Below, in pieces: positions 25,406 to 32,768 of a stretch of 64,000 nt of DNA (position 1 is its first letter; each line of letters opens with the position of its first letter). Below the pieces are notes generated by a model. It saw only the letters and a program-made list of their open reading frames with translations, ran no database searches and was not told the DNA's origin. The DNA lies in assembly GCF_016862215.1 (NCBI RefSeq), contig NZ_BOMN01000112.1, positions 62,001-126,000 on the forward strand, given 5' to 3'. The translations under genes and the position numbers were made by a program. The DNA comes from Winogradskya humida (GTDB lineage Bacteria > Actinomycetota > Actinomycetes > Mycobacteriales > Micromonosporaceae).

Positions 25406-26161
25406 CTAGGTGTCCTCTGTGCGCCGGCCGATGCCCTGTTCGTGAGCCCACACGCGCAGTTCGGCCTCGGCCTCCCCACGGGGTAGCGGGCCACGTTCGA
25501 GACTCAGTTCGCGCAACCGTCGCGTCGCCGCACCGACCAGCGGCCCGGGCGCGATGTCCAGCAACGTCATGATCGCCCGGCCGTCCAGATCCGGGCGAAT
25601 CTGAGCCAGTGCCCGCTCGACGTCGTGGCGTTGCTCCGCCCGCGCCAGCGCCTCGAGGGAGGGCAGTGTCAGCCCGGCGCGAGCGTGGGCCAGCCAATCG
25701 GTCATGTCCCGTTCCATGCCGAAACCGACCTCGTCGAACAGGTCAGGGTTCCACGAGTACGTATGGCCGCTCTGTTTCACCCCGAGCTGGGCCAGGGCGG
25801 CGTTGATCGGCCACTGCTCCCGCGGCCCGTCGAATCTGCCGTCGAAGACCGGGCCCCAGGCCAGTGCCCCGTCCCGCCACACAGCGGCGAGTTGCTCCCC
25901 CTCGCCGCCGTGAAAACTGGCCTGCACGAACGCGAGCGGGCCATGCACGGACCACCCGGCCAGCGCCCGTTCGAACGCCGGGGGCATCTGCTCGAAAAAC
26001 GGGCCACCGCGCCAGGAACCGGCCAGCTCCTCGAACAGGGCGTCAGTGACCGGCACCATCGCCAGGCCACCGCGAAGCACCCCGACGACTCCGTGGTTCA
26101 CGCCGGAGACACGGTCCCGGAGCATCCCCTCGTCGCCGACAACAGCGGCCAGCTGGTACAC
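25406..26161 (-). CDS. Unrecognised protein of the immunity-type operon
   Basis: 251 aa, acidic, no signal peptide or membrane segment. The N-terminal half has Trp/Phe-rich strands ('WSVHGPLAFVQASFHGGEG', 'WRDGALAWGPVFDGRFDGP'). The C-terminal half is helical ('VERALAQIRPDL', 'MTLLDIAPGPLVGAATRRL'). Its start is uncertain because only 53 bp separate it from the DUF4259 stop. It is followed after 10 bp by the HTH gene. I do not recognise the family; context suggests an immunity or contact-response role. Confidence 0.65.
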   Translation of the reverse strand: MYQLAAVVGDEGMLRDRVSGVNHGVVGVLRGGLAMVPVTDALFEELAGSWRGGPFFEQMPPAFERALAGWSVHGPLAFVQASFHGGEGEQLAAVWRDGALAWGPVFDGRFDGPREQWPINAALAQLGVKQSGHTYSWNPDLFDEVGFGMERDMTDWLAHARAGLTLPSLEALARAEQRHDVERALAQIRPDLDGRAIMTLLDIAPGPLVGAATRRLRELSLERGPLPRGEAEAELRVWAHEQGIGRRTEDT

Positions 26162-26214
26162 CCGTCCCCCAGAATCATGGAAAGCCCTTCAAACCCGCGA
26201 GCCCGTGCCAGCCA

Positions 26215-26649
26215 TCATGCAGGGCTGATTGCCCGTTCCAGGACGGCGCGGAGGACCTGCACCGAGGCGAGTGCCCGCGGATACGACTCCCCGGCCTCCT
26301 CCCACAGCTCGCGCCACTCCGAGTTCTCCTCGACAACCCGGTCCAGGGCTCGCACCGCGATCGCGGGGACGTCATCGGCGACCTTCACGGTGCCGCTCTC
26401 CAGAAGGAAGTCCGGCGCGTACGGGGTGTTGATCGCCGTCCCGCCCGGCAGCAGGGAAGCGACGACGGCTGCGGCGACGATGGCCTTCTCCGCATAGCTG
26501 CTGTCGAGATACTCGTCGTCGTGCTCGGCGACCCGGACCAGCGCATCACGGATCAGCGCTGGTCGTCGTTCCGGGGCCGCGTCATTCAGGCCACCGCACC
26601 AATCCGCGGCGGCATCGTTGTCGAACGGCCCGACATCCCACGTACCCAT
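26215..26649 (-). CDS. DUF4259-family protein
   Basis: 144 aa from the ATG at 26649. The start 'MGTWDVGPFDNDAAADWC' and the following 'AEKAIVAAAVVASLLPG' are diagnostic of DUF4259. The 'GTW..GPFDND.A.D' family is common beside polymorphic-toxin and SMI1/KNR4 immunity genes; its biochemical role is unknown. First gene of the minus-strand run down to Imm21. Confidence 0.85.
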   Translation of the reverse strand: MGTWDVGPFDNDAAADWCGGLNDAAPERRPALIRDALVRVAEHDDEYLDSSYAEKAIVAAAVVASLLPGGTAINTPYAPDFLLESGTVKVADDVPAIAVRALDRVVEENSEWRELWEEAGESYPRALASVQVLRAVLERAISPA

Positions 26650-26795
26650 ACTGACTCCCCGCTCGCTGACAGCTCCGGAGTCACCCAGGACGGACATCCA
26701 CCGGAATCCGGCGAGCTTAGTCGATCTGGCTCCTATCGTGGTCCCGTGGACCGGACAGGGGAACACCACCGGCGCCGCCGGACACGTACGCGTCC

Positions 26796-27035
26796 GTGAG
26801 CATTCTGGATTTTGTCCTGATGCTGCAGGCGGCGAGGGCCATCCTGCTCCGCGAAGGCACAGCCGAGATCGGTTTGTCCGACCGGGGTGACGAGTGGCTG
26901 TTTTCTGAGGACGGCGAGTCGGTGAGGCTGCGTACCCGGGGAGCGCTCGGCAAGAGATGGATGAACGGAGCCTGCCCTGCCGAGAGCATTCACCAACTCG
27001 TAGACGATCCGCGTTGGCGACCTGATCCCCGGTAG
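26796..27035 (+). CDS. Small hypothetical protein
   Basis: 79 aa, GTG start. It has a hydrophobic N-terminal helix ('ILDFVLMLQAARAILL') and then two short beta-like strands ('DEWLFSEDGESVRLRTRG'). Codon use is GC-rich as in its neighbours. No family recognised. It starts a plus-strand run of small genes (26.8-28.4 kb). Confidence 0.5.
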   Translation: MSILDFVLMLQAARAILLREGTAEIGLSDRGDEWLFSEDGESVRLRTRGALGKRWMNGACPAESIHQLVDDPRWRPDPR

Positions 27036-27078
27036 CCGGCACGCGCCCCCTAACATCTCCGCAGCGAAGGAGGGCGAG

Positions 27079-27555
27079 ATGAGCGAGCTCTTGATCCGGG
27101 TGATCCCTACGGACCCCGAATGGCAGCCCACCGCCGAGGCAGCTGCCGCCGCTGCGGAGTATGTCGCCGGGCTGTTCGCGGGGCCGGGCGACCATGTCGA
27201 GTCGGTGGAGCCGGTGTTCTACGACCGTATCGCGGTGATCGACGGCGGCGAGTACATGGAAGAGGTGTTCTGTCCGCGGTGCGGGGCTTCGATCGGTGTG
27301 GACTGGTTCTGGGACCTCCTGCAGGACAGAACCGGCGACGACCCCACCCTCGACGACCTCGCGGTGACCGTCCCCTGCTGCGGAGCCGCCCTCACCCTGC
27401 CCGACCTACGCTTCGAAGCCCCCATCGGATTCGCACGCTTCGAAGTCAGCGTCAGGAACTGGGCCCGCGCCCCCTGGGAGCTCAGCGACAACGAACTCAC
27501 CACAACAGCCGCCGTCCTGGGCCACCCGGTCCTGCAGGTCCACGCCCACTACTGA
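27079..27555 (+). CDS. Hypothetical zinc-ribbon-like protein
   Basis: 158 aa with a strong AAGGAGGGCGAG upstream of the ATG. It contains CxxC ('VFCPRCGASIG') and a second Cys pair ('VPCCGAA') 38 residues later, which could bind one zinc. Proteins of this type are found in actinobacterial immunity-type gene clusters. Role unknown; likely in an operon with the gene 11 bp downstream. Confidence 0.7.
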   Translation: MSELLIRVIPTDPEWQPTAEAAAAAAEYVAGLFAGPGDHVESVEPVFYDRIAVIDGGEYMEEVFCPRCGASIGVDWFWDLLQDRTGDDPTLDDLAVTVPCCGAALTLPDLRFEAPIGFARFEVSVRNWARAPWELSDNELTTTAAVLGHPVLQVHAHY

Positions 27556-27565
27556 AAGGCTGACG

Positions 27566-28102
27566 ATGAGGGGCGTCATGCTCTACGGCTGCGAGGTGGA
27601 TGCCGTCGCGGAGGCCTTGCACAAACTTGATCCCCGGTACGCATCACAGGTGCCGGTCCGCCGCTACCGGGATGGCGCGGAGGTGGACACCGCGCGAGAC
27701 GCGGCACCCAATGTAGCTTGGCTGGTGGTCGAGCTGTACCGACCCGGAGTCACTGTCGGCCCCGCCCGCGAGCCTTCTCTGGTGCTGAACGTCGCTCTGG
27801 TTCCCGCCGCGCTCGCCGCACGCGCGATCGATCAGCCTGATCTCGTGACCTGGTACGAGATCATCAATCCTGTTCAAGTCACCACGGTCGACGGCCGGCC
27901 GCCTGCCGATGACTATGGCAATCTCACGATCACAGTGCCGGAAGAGCATCGGACGGTAGCCCACGCGGTCAGGACCGGTGAGCCAGCGCCAGCGTGCCTA
28001 CCTCACGATGCCGAGCGGGTGTTGCCGTCGCACGATCTGTGGGCGCTGGGCGGTTTGCGCAGGGTCGAGCTTTGCCAGGCCTGCGCCCTTCGACATGGAT
28101 AG
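27566..28102 (+). CDS. Hypothetical protein
   Basis: 178 aa, 10 bp after the previous gene. Mixed alpha/beta ('VAWLVVELYRPGVTVG', 'LTITVPEEHRTVAHAV') with a C-terminal CxxC ('VELCQACALRHG'). I do not recognise the family. Confidence 0.65.
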   Translation: MRGVMLYGCEVDAVAEALHKLDPRYASQVPVRRYRDGAEVDTARDAAPNVAWLVVELYRPGVTVGPAREPSLVLNVALVPAALAARAIDQPDLVTWYEIINPVQVTTVDGRPPADDYGNLTITVPEEHRTVAHAVRTGEPAPACLPHDAERVLPSHDLWALGGLRRVELCQACALRHG

Positions 28103-28138
28103 CCGGGCGCCGTTCGGGGCTCTGGTAGGAATGTCGCC

Positions 28139-28384
28139 ATGCCGATCGAGTTCGTGGCGCGGGTGGTCGGGGTCGATGATGAATACTGCCTGGTCGCCGT
28201 TGTTGCCGAGCGGGAGGATGGCACCGGCCGGGTCTTGATGCTCCAGGCGGGTCACGAGGCTCCGGACGAGCAGGAGGTGCGGCTGGGCATGGACTCTGCG
28301 TCCATCAAGACCCTCCGCGAATCCCTTGGACGCATCCTCACCTACGGCCGCCTGGACGCCCGGCCGGCTGCACTCCGGCGGTAA
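28139..28384 (+). CDS. Small protein resembling Imm10
   Basis: 81 aa from the ATG at 28139. The stretch 'AVVAEREDGTGRVLMLQAG' followed by 'DEQEVRLGMDS' resembles the core of Imm10 immunity proteins, but the C-terminal part is shorter than usual and diverges. It could be a truncated Imm10 or an unrelated small protein. Last gene of the plus-strand run. Confidence 0.55.
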   Translation: MPIEFVARVVGVDDEYCLVAVVAEREDGTGRVLMLQAGHEAPDEQEVRLGMDSASIKTLRESLGRILTYGRLDARPAALRR

Positions 28385-28433
28385 AGCCCGTCAGCCACTT
28401 GCGCCGAGCCGAGTTCAGCAAGCCCTGCACCCT

Positions 28434-28553
28434 TCAGCAGAGATCACGATGAAGGACCGCCAGGTACTCGGGGTGTTCGCGGTCGCTGACGGGGGCCTCG
28501 GCCCTGCCCCACCAGCTGCCGGTCCTCGAGTAGAAGCCTTCCACCCAGTCCAT
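28434..28553 (-). pseudogene. 39-codon fragment, possible methyltransferase N-terminus
   Basis: ATG at 28553 with GGGAG eight bases upstream, then 39 codons starting 'MDWVEGFYSRTGSWWGRAEA' and a stop. The sequence looks like the first ~35 residues of actinobacterial SAM-dependent methyltransferases ('FY.RTG.WWG.AE..V..RD'). No continuation is visible in any frame, so it is probably a gene remnant. Confidence 0.45.
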
Positions 28554-28573
28554 GGTGTCTCCCGGCAATAGAT

Positions 28574-29944
28574 TCAGCGCACGGAGCGGGCCGGGAGCAT
28601 GTCTTCGTGGGGCAGTGCTGCTGTGGCCTGACGGGCCGCCGTCGCAGGGGCAGCCGCCCAGCGCCGCAAGGTCTCGGTGGCCGCGGCGGCGTCGGCTGGG
28701 GCTAGGCGGCTGATGTTCGCGCCGTGGTTCGCGCCGGGAGCGACATACCGGAACGAGTCCCGCCCGCTTGGCGTGAATTGTTCCGCGCTCCAGGGGTCGT
28801 TCTGGCCGTAGATGAACAGCATGCGTTCGGAGGTGGTGCGGACCCAGTGGTCGACGTCGAGCATGGGCAGCGGGTTGTGCAGCGATCGGAGCGACGCCGG
28901 GAGGGTGGAGTTCGGGGCGTAGAGGCCGGGGTAGTGGCGCAGGCCGCGGAGGTGGGCGAAGCGGAGGTCGGGCCAGCCGAGTTGGGTGGCGGCCTGGTAG
29001 TAGTACGGGGTGTAGTAGTCGAGGCCCTGGTCGGTGTAGAAGCTCCAGCCGGCGACCGAGTCGATCCAGGCGTACAGGTCAGCGTCGGTTGCCGTGGTTG
29101 CGGGGACGGCGGGGCAGTCCGCTGCCGAGCTGTATTGCCAGTAGGCCCAGACCGTGTCGAGGACGGTGAGTTCGAAGGAGCGGTCCGCGGTGCCGAGGGT
29201 GCGGGTGAAGGTCCAGCCGTTGGCTGCCGCATCGGCTTGGAGCAGGGGGACCAGGCGGTCGCGGCGGCGCAATGCTTCTTTTTGTACGCCGTTCAGCGCG
29301 GCCCGGCAGTCCGCCGGCCCCACGGTCGCGAAGAAGCGGTCGTACGCGCTGTCGAGGGGGTTGATCGCGTCGTTCGGGGCGACGTACGCGACCACGCCGT
29401 CGATATCCGCTGGGTAGAAGCGGCGGTGGTAGACCGAGGTCATGCCGCCCTTGCTGGCGCCGGTCTGGATCCAGCGCCCGCTGTAGATGCCCTTGAGCGC
29501 CTGGACGATCCGGTGTTCGTCGGTGGCTTCCTGCCAGATCGTCAGGTCGGACCAGTCGGCGTTACCGGGGCGGGACGGCGTGAAGAAGCGGTGCTCGACC
29601 GATACCTGGTTGGCGTCGAGGAGCGTGGTGGGTTCGGTGCGGCCGGGCTGGGGGTTGGCGCTCAGCCCGTACCCTCCGGTGGCGAGAACGACCGGGGCGG
29701 TGCTGGAGCGGTGCAGCAGGGTGAGGCGCTGCTCGAAGGTGCCCTGTGCCGGGTGGCGGTGGTCGCTGGGCTGGCGGTACGTCATCACGAAGAACCGGTA
29801 GCCCTGGGGTGCGCTCCGGGACACGACGGTCAGCCCGGGAATGGCCTCCAGCCGCTCCAGCAGGTCGTCGGCGGCAGCAGCCGGGACAGCCGGGGTGAGC
29901 AGGGCGAGCACGGACAGCAGGACCACCAGATATCGACGTCGCAC
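28574..29944 (-). CDS. Secreted S37-family prolyl aminopeptidase
   Basis: A 456-aa protein with a Sec signal peptide ('MRRRYLVVLLSVLALLTP...AAA'). The mature part matches peptidase family S37 (Streptomyces tripeptidyl aminopeptidase PS-10 type): 'VSVEHRFFTPSRP', the nucleophile motif 'TGASKGGMTSVYHRRFYP' (Ser ~168), 'VAYVAPND', 'MLFIYGQNDPW' (Asp) and 'APGANHGANI' (His). It removes Pro-containing oligopeptides from extracellular proteins. Monocistronic. Confidence 0.88.
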   Translation of the reverse strand: MRRRYLVVLLSVLALLTPAVPAAAADDLLERLEAIPGLTVVSRSAPQGYRFFVMTYRQPSDHRHPAQGTFEQRLTLLHRSSTAPVVLATGGYGLSANPQPGRTEPTTLLDANQVSVEHRFFTPSRPGNADWSDLTIWQEATDEHRIVQALKGIYSGRWIQTGASKGGMTSVYHRRFYPADIDGVVAYVAPNDAINPLDSAYDRFFATVGPADCRAALNGVQKEALRRRDRLVPLLQADAAANGWTFTRTLGTADRSFELTVLDTVWAYWQYSSAADCPAVPATTATDADLYAWIDSVAGWSFYTDQGLDYYTPYYYQAATQLGWPDLRFAHLRGLRHYPGLYAPNSTLPASLRSLHNPLPMLDVDHWVRTTSERMLFIYGQNDPWSAEQFTPSGRDSFRYVAPGANHGANISRLAPADAAAATETLRRWAAAPATAARQATAALPHEDMLPARSVR

Positions 29945-30101
29945 GATGGCAAGCTATCCGAGGCGACCGGGCCTCCACAAGGACACCATGGCGACATTTC
30001 CGGTGGTCCACGGCGGGGCGCATACCTGGCTCGCCTGACGACAGCTGTTAACTTTACTGGCAGTTTTGCCGGAGATCCGCATTCGATATTGTTCGCCTTC
30101 G

Positions 30102-30728
30102 ATGAGGCGACAATTGCGGGACCTGCTGCCCTGGCTCGTGATATTCGCCGCGGTGGGGGCGCTCTCCACGCTGCTGGCGATAACCGCCGTCCAGCAGATG
30201 GCCTGGAAACGCGGCCCGGTGATCGAGGTCCTGCCGATCCCTCTCGCGCCGTTCATCCCGATCCCACCCCCCAGTGCGACCCCTACAGGTACGCCGGCCA
30301 GGGCCCCCGCTCCCCCACCGCGCACCTCGTCGCCGCCACCGTCACGCTCGCCGTCGCGAGTTCCGGCGCCGACGCAAAAGCCCACGATGAAGCCCACGGT
30401 CAAGCCCACCGTCACGGGCGAGTACCACCTCGTGGATGCGTACGACGACGCGTACATAGGTGAGGTTCTGGTCTCGAATGCCGGCGCCGGGGCGTCGGGC
30501 TGGACCGTCGTGCTGACCTTCCCGGCCGGCACGGGTGCGCTGCGGACCTCATGGGTGGAGTCGGCGCCGCAGGCGAACCTGACGGTCAGCGGCGAGACCT
30601 ACACCTGGCGCTCGGGGGTGCCGGTGGAACCCGGAGCCGCGGTCTCGCTGCGTTTCCACATCGCCCGCGAAGGCGCGTCGACCCGCCCGCGCACGTGCGC
30701 CGTGAACGGCACCGCCTGCGCTCACTGA
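30102..30728 (+). CDS. Membrane-anchored CBM2-like protein
   Basis: 208 aa from the ATG at 30102 (an upstream in-frame start at 30066 is less likely). One N-terminal TM/signal anchor ('LLPWLVIFAAVGALSTLLAI'), a ~60-residue Pro/Thr/Ser/Lys linker, then a CBM2-type domain ('GWTVVLTFPAGTGALRTSWV', 'NLTVSGETYTWRSGVPVEPG'). It probably displays a cellulose- or chitin-binding module on the cell surface. No catalytic domain. Confidence 0.75.
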   Translation: MRRQLRDLLPWLVIFAAVGALSTLLAITAVQQMAWKRGPVIEVLPIPLAPFIPIPPPSATPTGTPARAPAPPPRTSSPPPSRSPSRVPAPTQKPTMKPTVKPTVTGEYHLVDAYDDAYIGEVLVSNAGAGASGWTVVLTFPAGTGALRTSWVESAPQANLTVSGETYTWRSGVPVEPGAAVSLRFHIAREGASTRPRTCAVNGTACAH

Positions 30729-30844
30729 CCGATGATCCGGATGACGGGGCCGAGGAACAGCGCCAGCAGAACAAGACCCGCCCCACCGAGGAGCAGCACC
30801 CGCAGTCCGTGGAGCAGCGCGGGACGGAAACGATCGTCAGTCAC
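30722..30844 (-). CDS. Small single-pass membrane protein
   Basis: 40 codons from the GTG at 30844, ending 'LFLGPVIRIIGQ'. One hydrophobic helix ('VLLLGGAGLVLLALFLGPVI') after a basic N-terminus. It overlaps the CBM2 gene by 7 bp at the 3' end and lies 32 bp downstream of the dienelactone hydrolase gene on the same strand, so it may be co-transcribed. Role unknown. Confidence 0.5.
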   Translation of the reverse strand: MTDDRFRPALLHGLRVLLLGGAGLVLLALFLGPVIRIIGQ

Positions 30845-30876
30845 GGCCGACACTGTAGGAACCGCCCGCCAGTCCC

Positions 30877-31647
30877 TCAGGCCAGCTGGGTCCGCAGGAA
30901 CGCGACCATCCGGTCCCGGGCCGCGGCGGCCGGGTTGCCGTCCTTGACCTCGCCGGTCAGCACCGAGTGGGCGCTCTTCGAGAAACCGCCCGGGTTGCCG
31001 GGTGACGAGTCCAGCTCGATGACCTCGAACGCGTCCCCGAGCTGCGCCCGCAGCGTTGCGAAACGTTCCGCCGGGGAGGCCCGGTCCTCGCTGAACCGCA
31101 GGCCCAGCACGCAGAGGCCGTCGCCGGTCGTCCGGGCCTTCACCTGGGCGAGCTCGCCGGCGGACAGCCCGGGGTCGGCGCGGCGGGTGGCGCTGATCGG
31201 GAACGGCGCGGACGGCTGGCTCAGCACCGGGGCCCGCACCGCGTCGTCCACGGCCGCCGCGAGGGCGAAACCGCCGGTGAAACACATCCCGATCACACCG
31301 ACGCCCCGGCCCGGGGTGCGGGCCGCGAGCTCACGGCTCACACTCCGCAGGTACGCGGTGACGGGTCGCGCCGCGTCCACGGCGAACGCCCGGAACTCCG
31401 CCGAGACGCACACCCGGGCGACGGCACCGAGGACGTACCCGCCGGTGGCCGCGCGTCCCGGCGTACCGAACAGCGACGGGATGACGACCGTGAAGCCGGC
31501 CGCTGCGAGGTGGTCGCCGAGGGCGTACACCTCGGGGGTGATGCCCGGCAGCTCCGGGATCAGCACCACACCCGGGCCGGAGCCCTTCTCGTAGCAGTCG
31601 TGCGTGATCCCCGCCCCGGTGCGCGAGGTGCGCCGCCAATCGCTCAT
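30877..31647 (-). CDS. Dienelactone hydrolase family protein
   Basis: 256 aa. Alpha/beta hydrolase with the DLH-type Cys nucleophile in 'GVIGMCFTGGFALA' (Cys ~121), 'VVLIPELPG' carrying the Glu of the DLH triad network, and a C-terminal His in 'FSKSAHSVLTG'. It hydrolyses a lactone or ester, probably in aromatic catabolism (inference). Confidence 0.82.
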   Translation of the reverse strand: MSDWRRTSRTGAGITHDCYEKGSGPGVVLIPELPGITPEVYALGDHLAAAGFTVVIPSLFGTPGRAATGGYVLGAVARVCVSAEFRAFAVDAARPVTAYLRSVSRELAARTPGRGVGVIGMCFTGGFALAAAVDDAVRAPVLSQPSAPFPISATRRADPGLSAGELAQVKARTTGDGLCVLGLRFSEDRASPAERFATLRAQLGDAFEVIELDSSPGNPGGFSKSAHSVLTGEVKDGNPAAAARDRMVAFLRTQLA

Positions 31648-31654
31648 GACCTGA

Positions 31655-31694
31655 TCGTGTCACGGCGGTGGCGCCTTTCGTGTCACGGCGGTGG
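31655..31694. repeat. Two 17-bp direct repeats in the DLH/protease promoter region
   Basis: TCGTGTCACGGCGGTGG at 31655-31671 and again at 31678-31694, 23 bp apart, directly in front of the DLH start on one side and the protease promoter on the other. Possibly a tandem regulator site. Confidence 0.6.
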
Positions 31695-31712
31695 TATGAG
31701 CAAAGCGGGTCA

Positions 31713-31740
31713 TTGACATAGATAAACGCCGATGTAAAGG
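31713..31740 (+). promoter_or_regulatory. Candidate promoter of the trypsin-like protease gene
   Basis: TTGACA (31713-31718), 16-bp spacer, TAAAGG (31735-31740). The -35 box is a full consensus match and the -10 is partial. The start codon follows 39 bp later. Confidence 0.5.
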
Positions 31741-31779
31741 TTCGGGCAGGTAGATCAGCGCTCTCGGAAGGGACCACCT

Positions 31780-32625
31780 GTGCGCGTACGGAAAATGATT
31801 GCGCTCGGAGCCGCCGCCATCGCCGCTGCCGGCGGCATCCTCGTCGGGCCCGCCCCGGCGCAGGCCGCCGTGAAGGCGGCACCGGCAGTGCAGGCTGTGA
31901 CCCTGGCCTCGACCATCGCCCTGAGCAACTGCTCCGCGTCCCTGGTGCGTTACCCGAGCTCGGTCAGCACCGACCGGGCCATGATGCTCACCAACGGGCA
32001 CTGCTACGAGGGCGGCTTCCTCTCCGCCGGCCAGGTCCTGCAGAACCGCACGAGCACCCGCACCGGCACGCTGCTGAGCAGCACCGGCGCCTCCCTCGGC
32101 CGGGTCCGCGCCGACCGCGTCCTCTACGCGACGATGACCGGCACCGACGTCACCCTCTACCGGCTGACGTCGACGTACGCCGCCCTGACCAGCTCGTACG
32201 GCGTGACCGCGCTGACGATCTCGGGCAGCCACCCGGTCTCCGGCACCACGATGGCCATCCCGTCGAGCTACTGGAAGGAAATCTGGAACTGCTCGATCAA
32301 CGGCTTCGTCGGCGAACTCCGCGAGGACGAGTGGACCTGGCACGACTCGATCCGCTACAGCACCGGCTGCGACACGATCCCCGGCACCTCCGGCTCCCCG
32401 ATCGTCGACACCACCACGGGCCAGGTCGTCGGCATCAACAACACGGGCAACGAGAGCGGCGAGATGTGCACGCTCGACAACCCGTGCGAGGTCGCCGCGG
32501 ACGGCACCACCACCGTCATCGAGGGGCAGAGCTACGGCCAGGAGACCTACTGGTTCACCACGTGCCTGACCTCGGCCCGCGTCATCGACCTCACCATCAG
32601 CGGCTGCCTGCTCACCAAGCCCTGA
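31780..32625 (+). CDS. Secreted trypsin-like serine protease
   Basis: 281 aa from the GTG at 31780. Sec signal peptide ('MRVRKMIALGAAAIAAAGG...AQA'). Catalytic triad visible: His in 'MLTNGHCYEGG' (~74), Asp in 'MTGTDVTLYRL' (~124), Ser in 'IPGTSGSPIVD' (~205). The TNGHC and GTSGSP motifs mark the S1/trypsin fold. No propeptide is obvious. Followed by a strong terminator. Confidence 0.86.
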   Translation: MRVRKMIALGAAAIAAAGGILVGPAPAQAAVKAAPAVQAVTLASTIALSNCSASLVRYPSSVSTDRAMMLTNGHCYEGGFLSAGQVLQNRTSTRTGTLLSSTGASLGRVRADRVLYATMTGTDVTLYRLTSTYAALTSSYGVTALTISGSHPVSGTTMAIPSSYWKEIWNCSINGFVGELREDEWTWHDSIRYSTGCDTIPGTSGSPIVDTTTGQVVGINNTGNESGEMCTLDNPCEVAADGTTTVIEGQSYGQETYWFTTCLTSARVIDLTISGCLLTKP

Positions 32626-32635
32626 CCTGCCAGAA

Positions 32636-32666
32636 CGAGCCCCGCCCCCACTGGGGGCGGGGCTCG
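32636..32666 (+). terminator. Strong stem-loop terminator
   Basis: CGAGCCCCGCCCCC and GGGGGCGGGGCTCG form a perfect 14-bp stem with a 3-base loop, 10 bases after the protease stop. Confidence 0.85.
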
Positions 32667-32681
32667 CCCGCCCAGCCAACT

Positions 32682-32732
32682 CAGTTGTGTGCAATTAAGT
32701 TGTGTACAACTTAATTGTGCACAACACAACTG
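32682..32732. repeat. 51-bp AT-rich palindromic element
   Basis: The inner 24 bp are a perfect dyad (AATTAAGTTGT / ACAACTTAATT around GT) and the outer ends CAGTTGTG / CACAACTG also pair. The core is a near copy (24 of 27) of the dyad at 15368-15402. It lies between converging genes, beyond a terminator, and is very AT-rich for this genome. Confidence 0.8.
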
Positions 32733-32768
32733 CGCGTGATGCGGTCGGGCACGATCGATGAATCGTGA

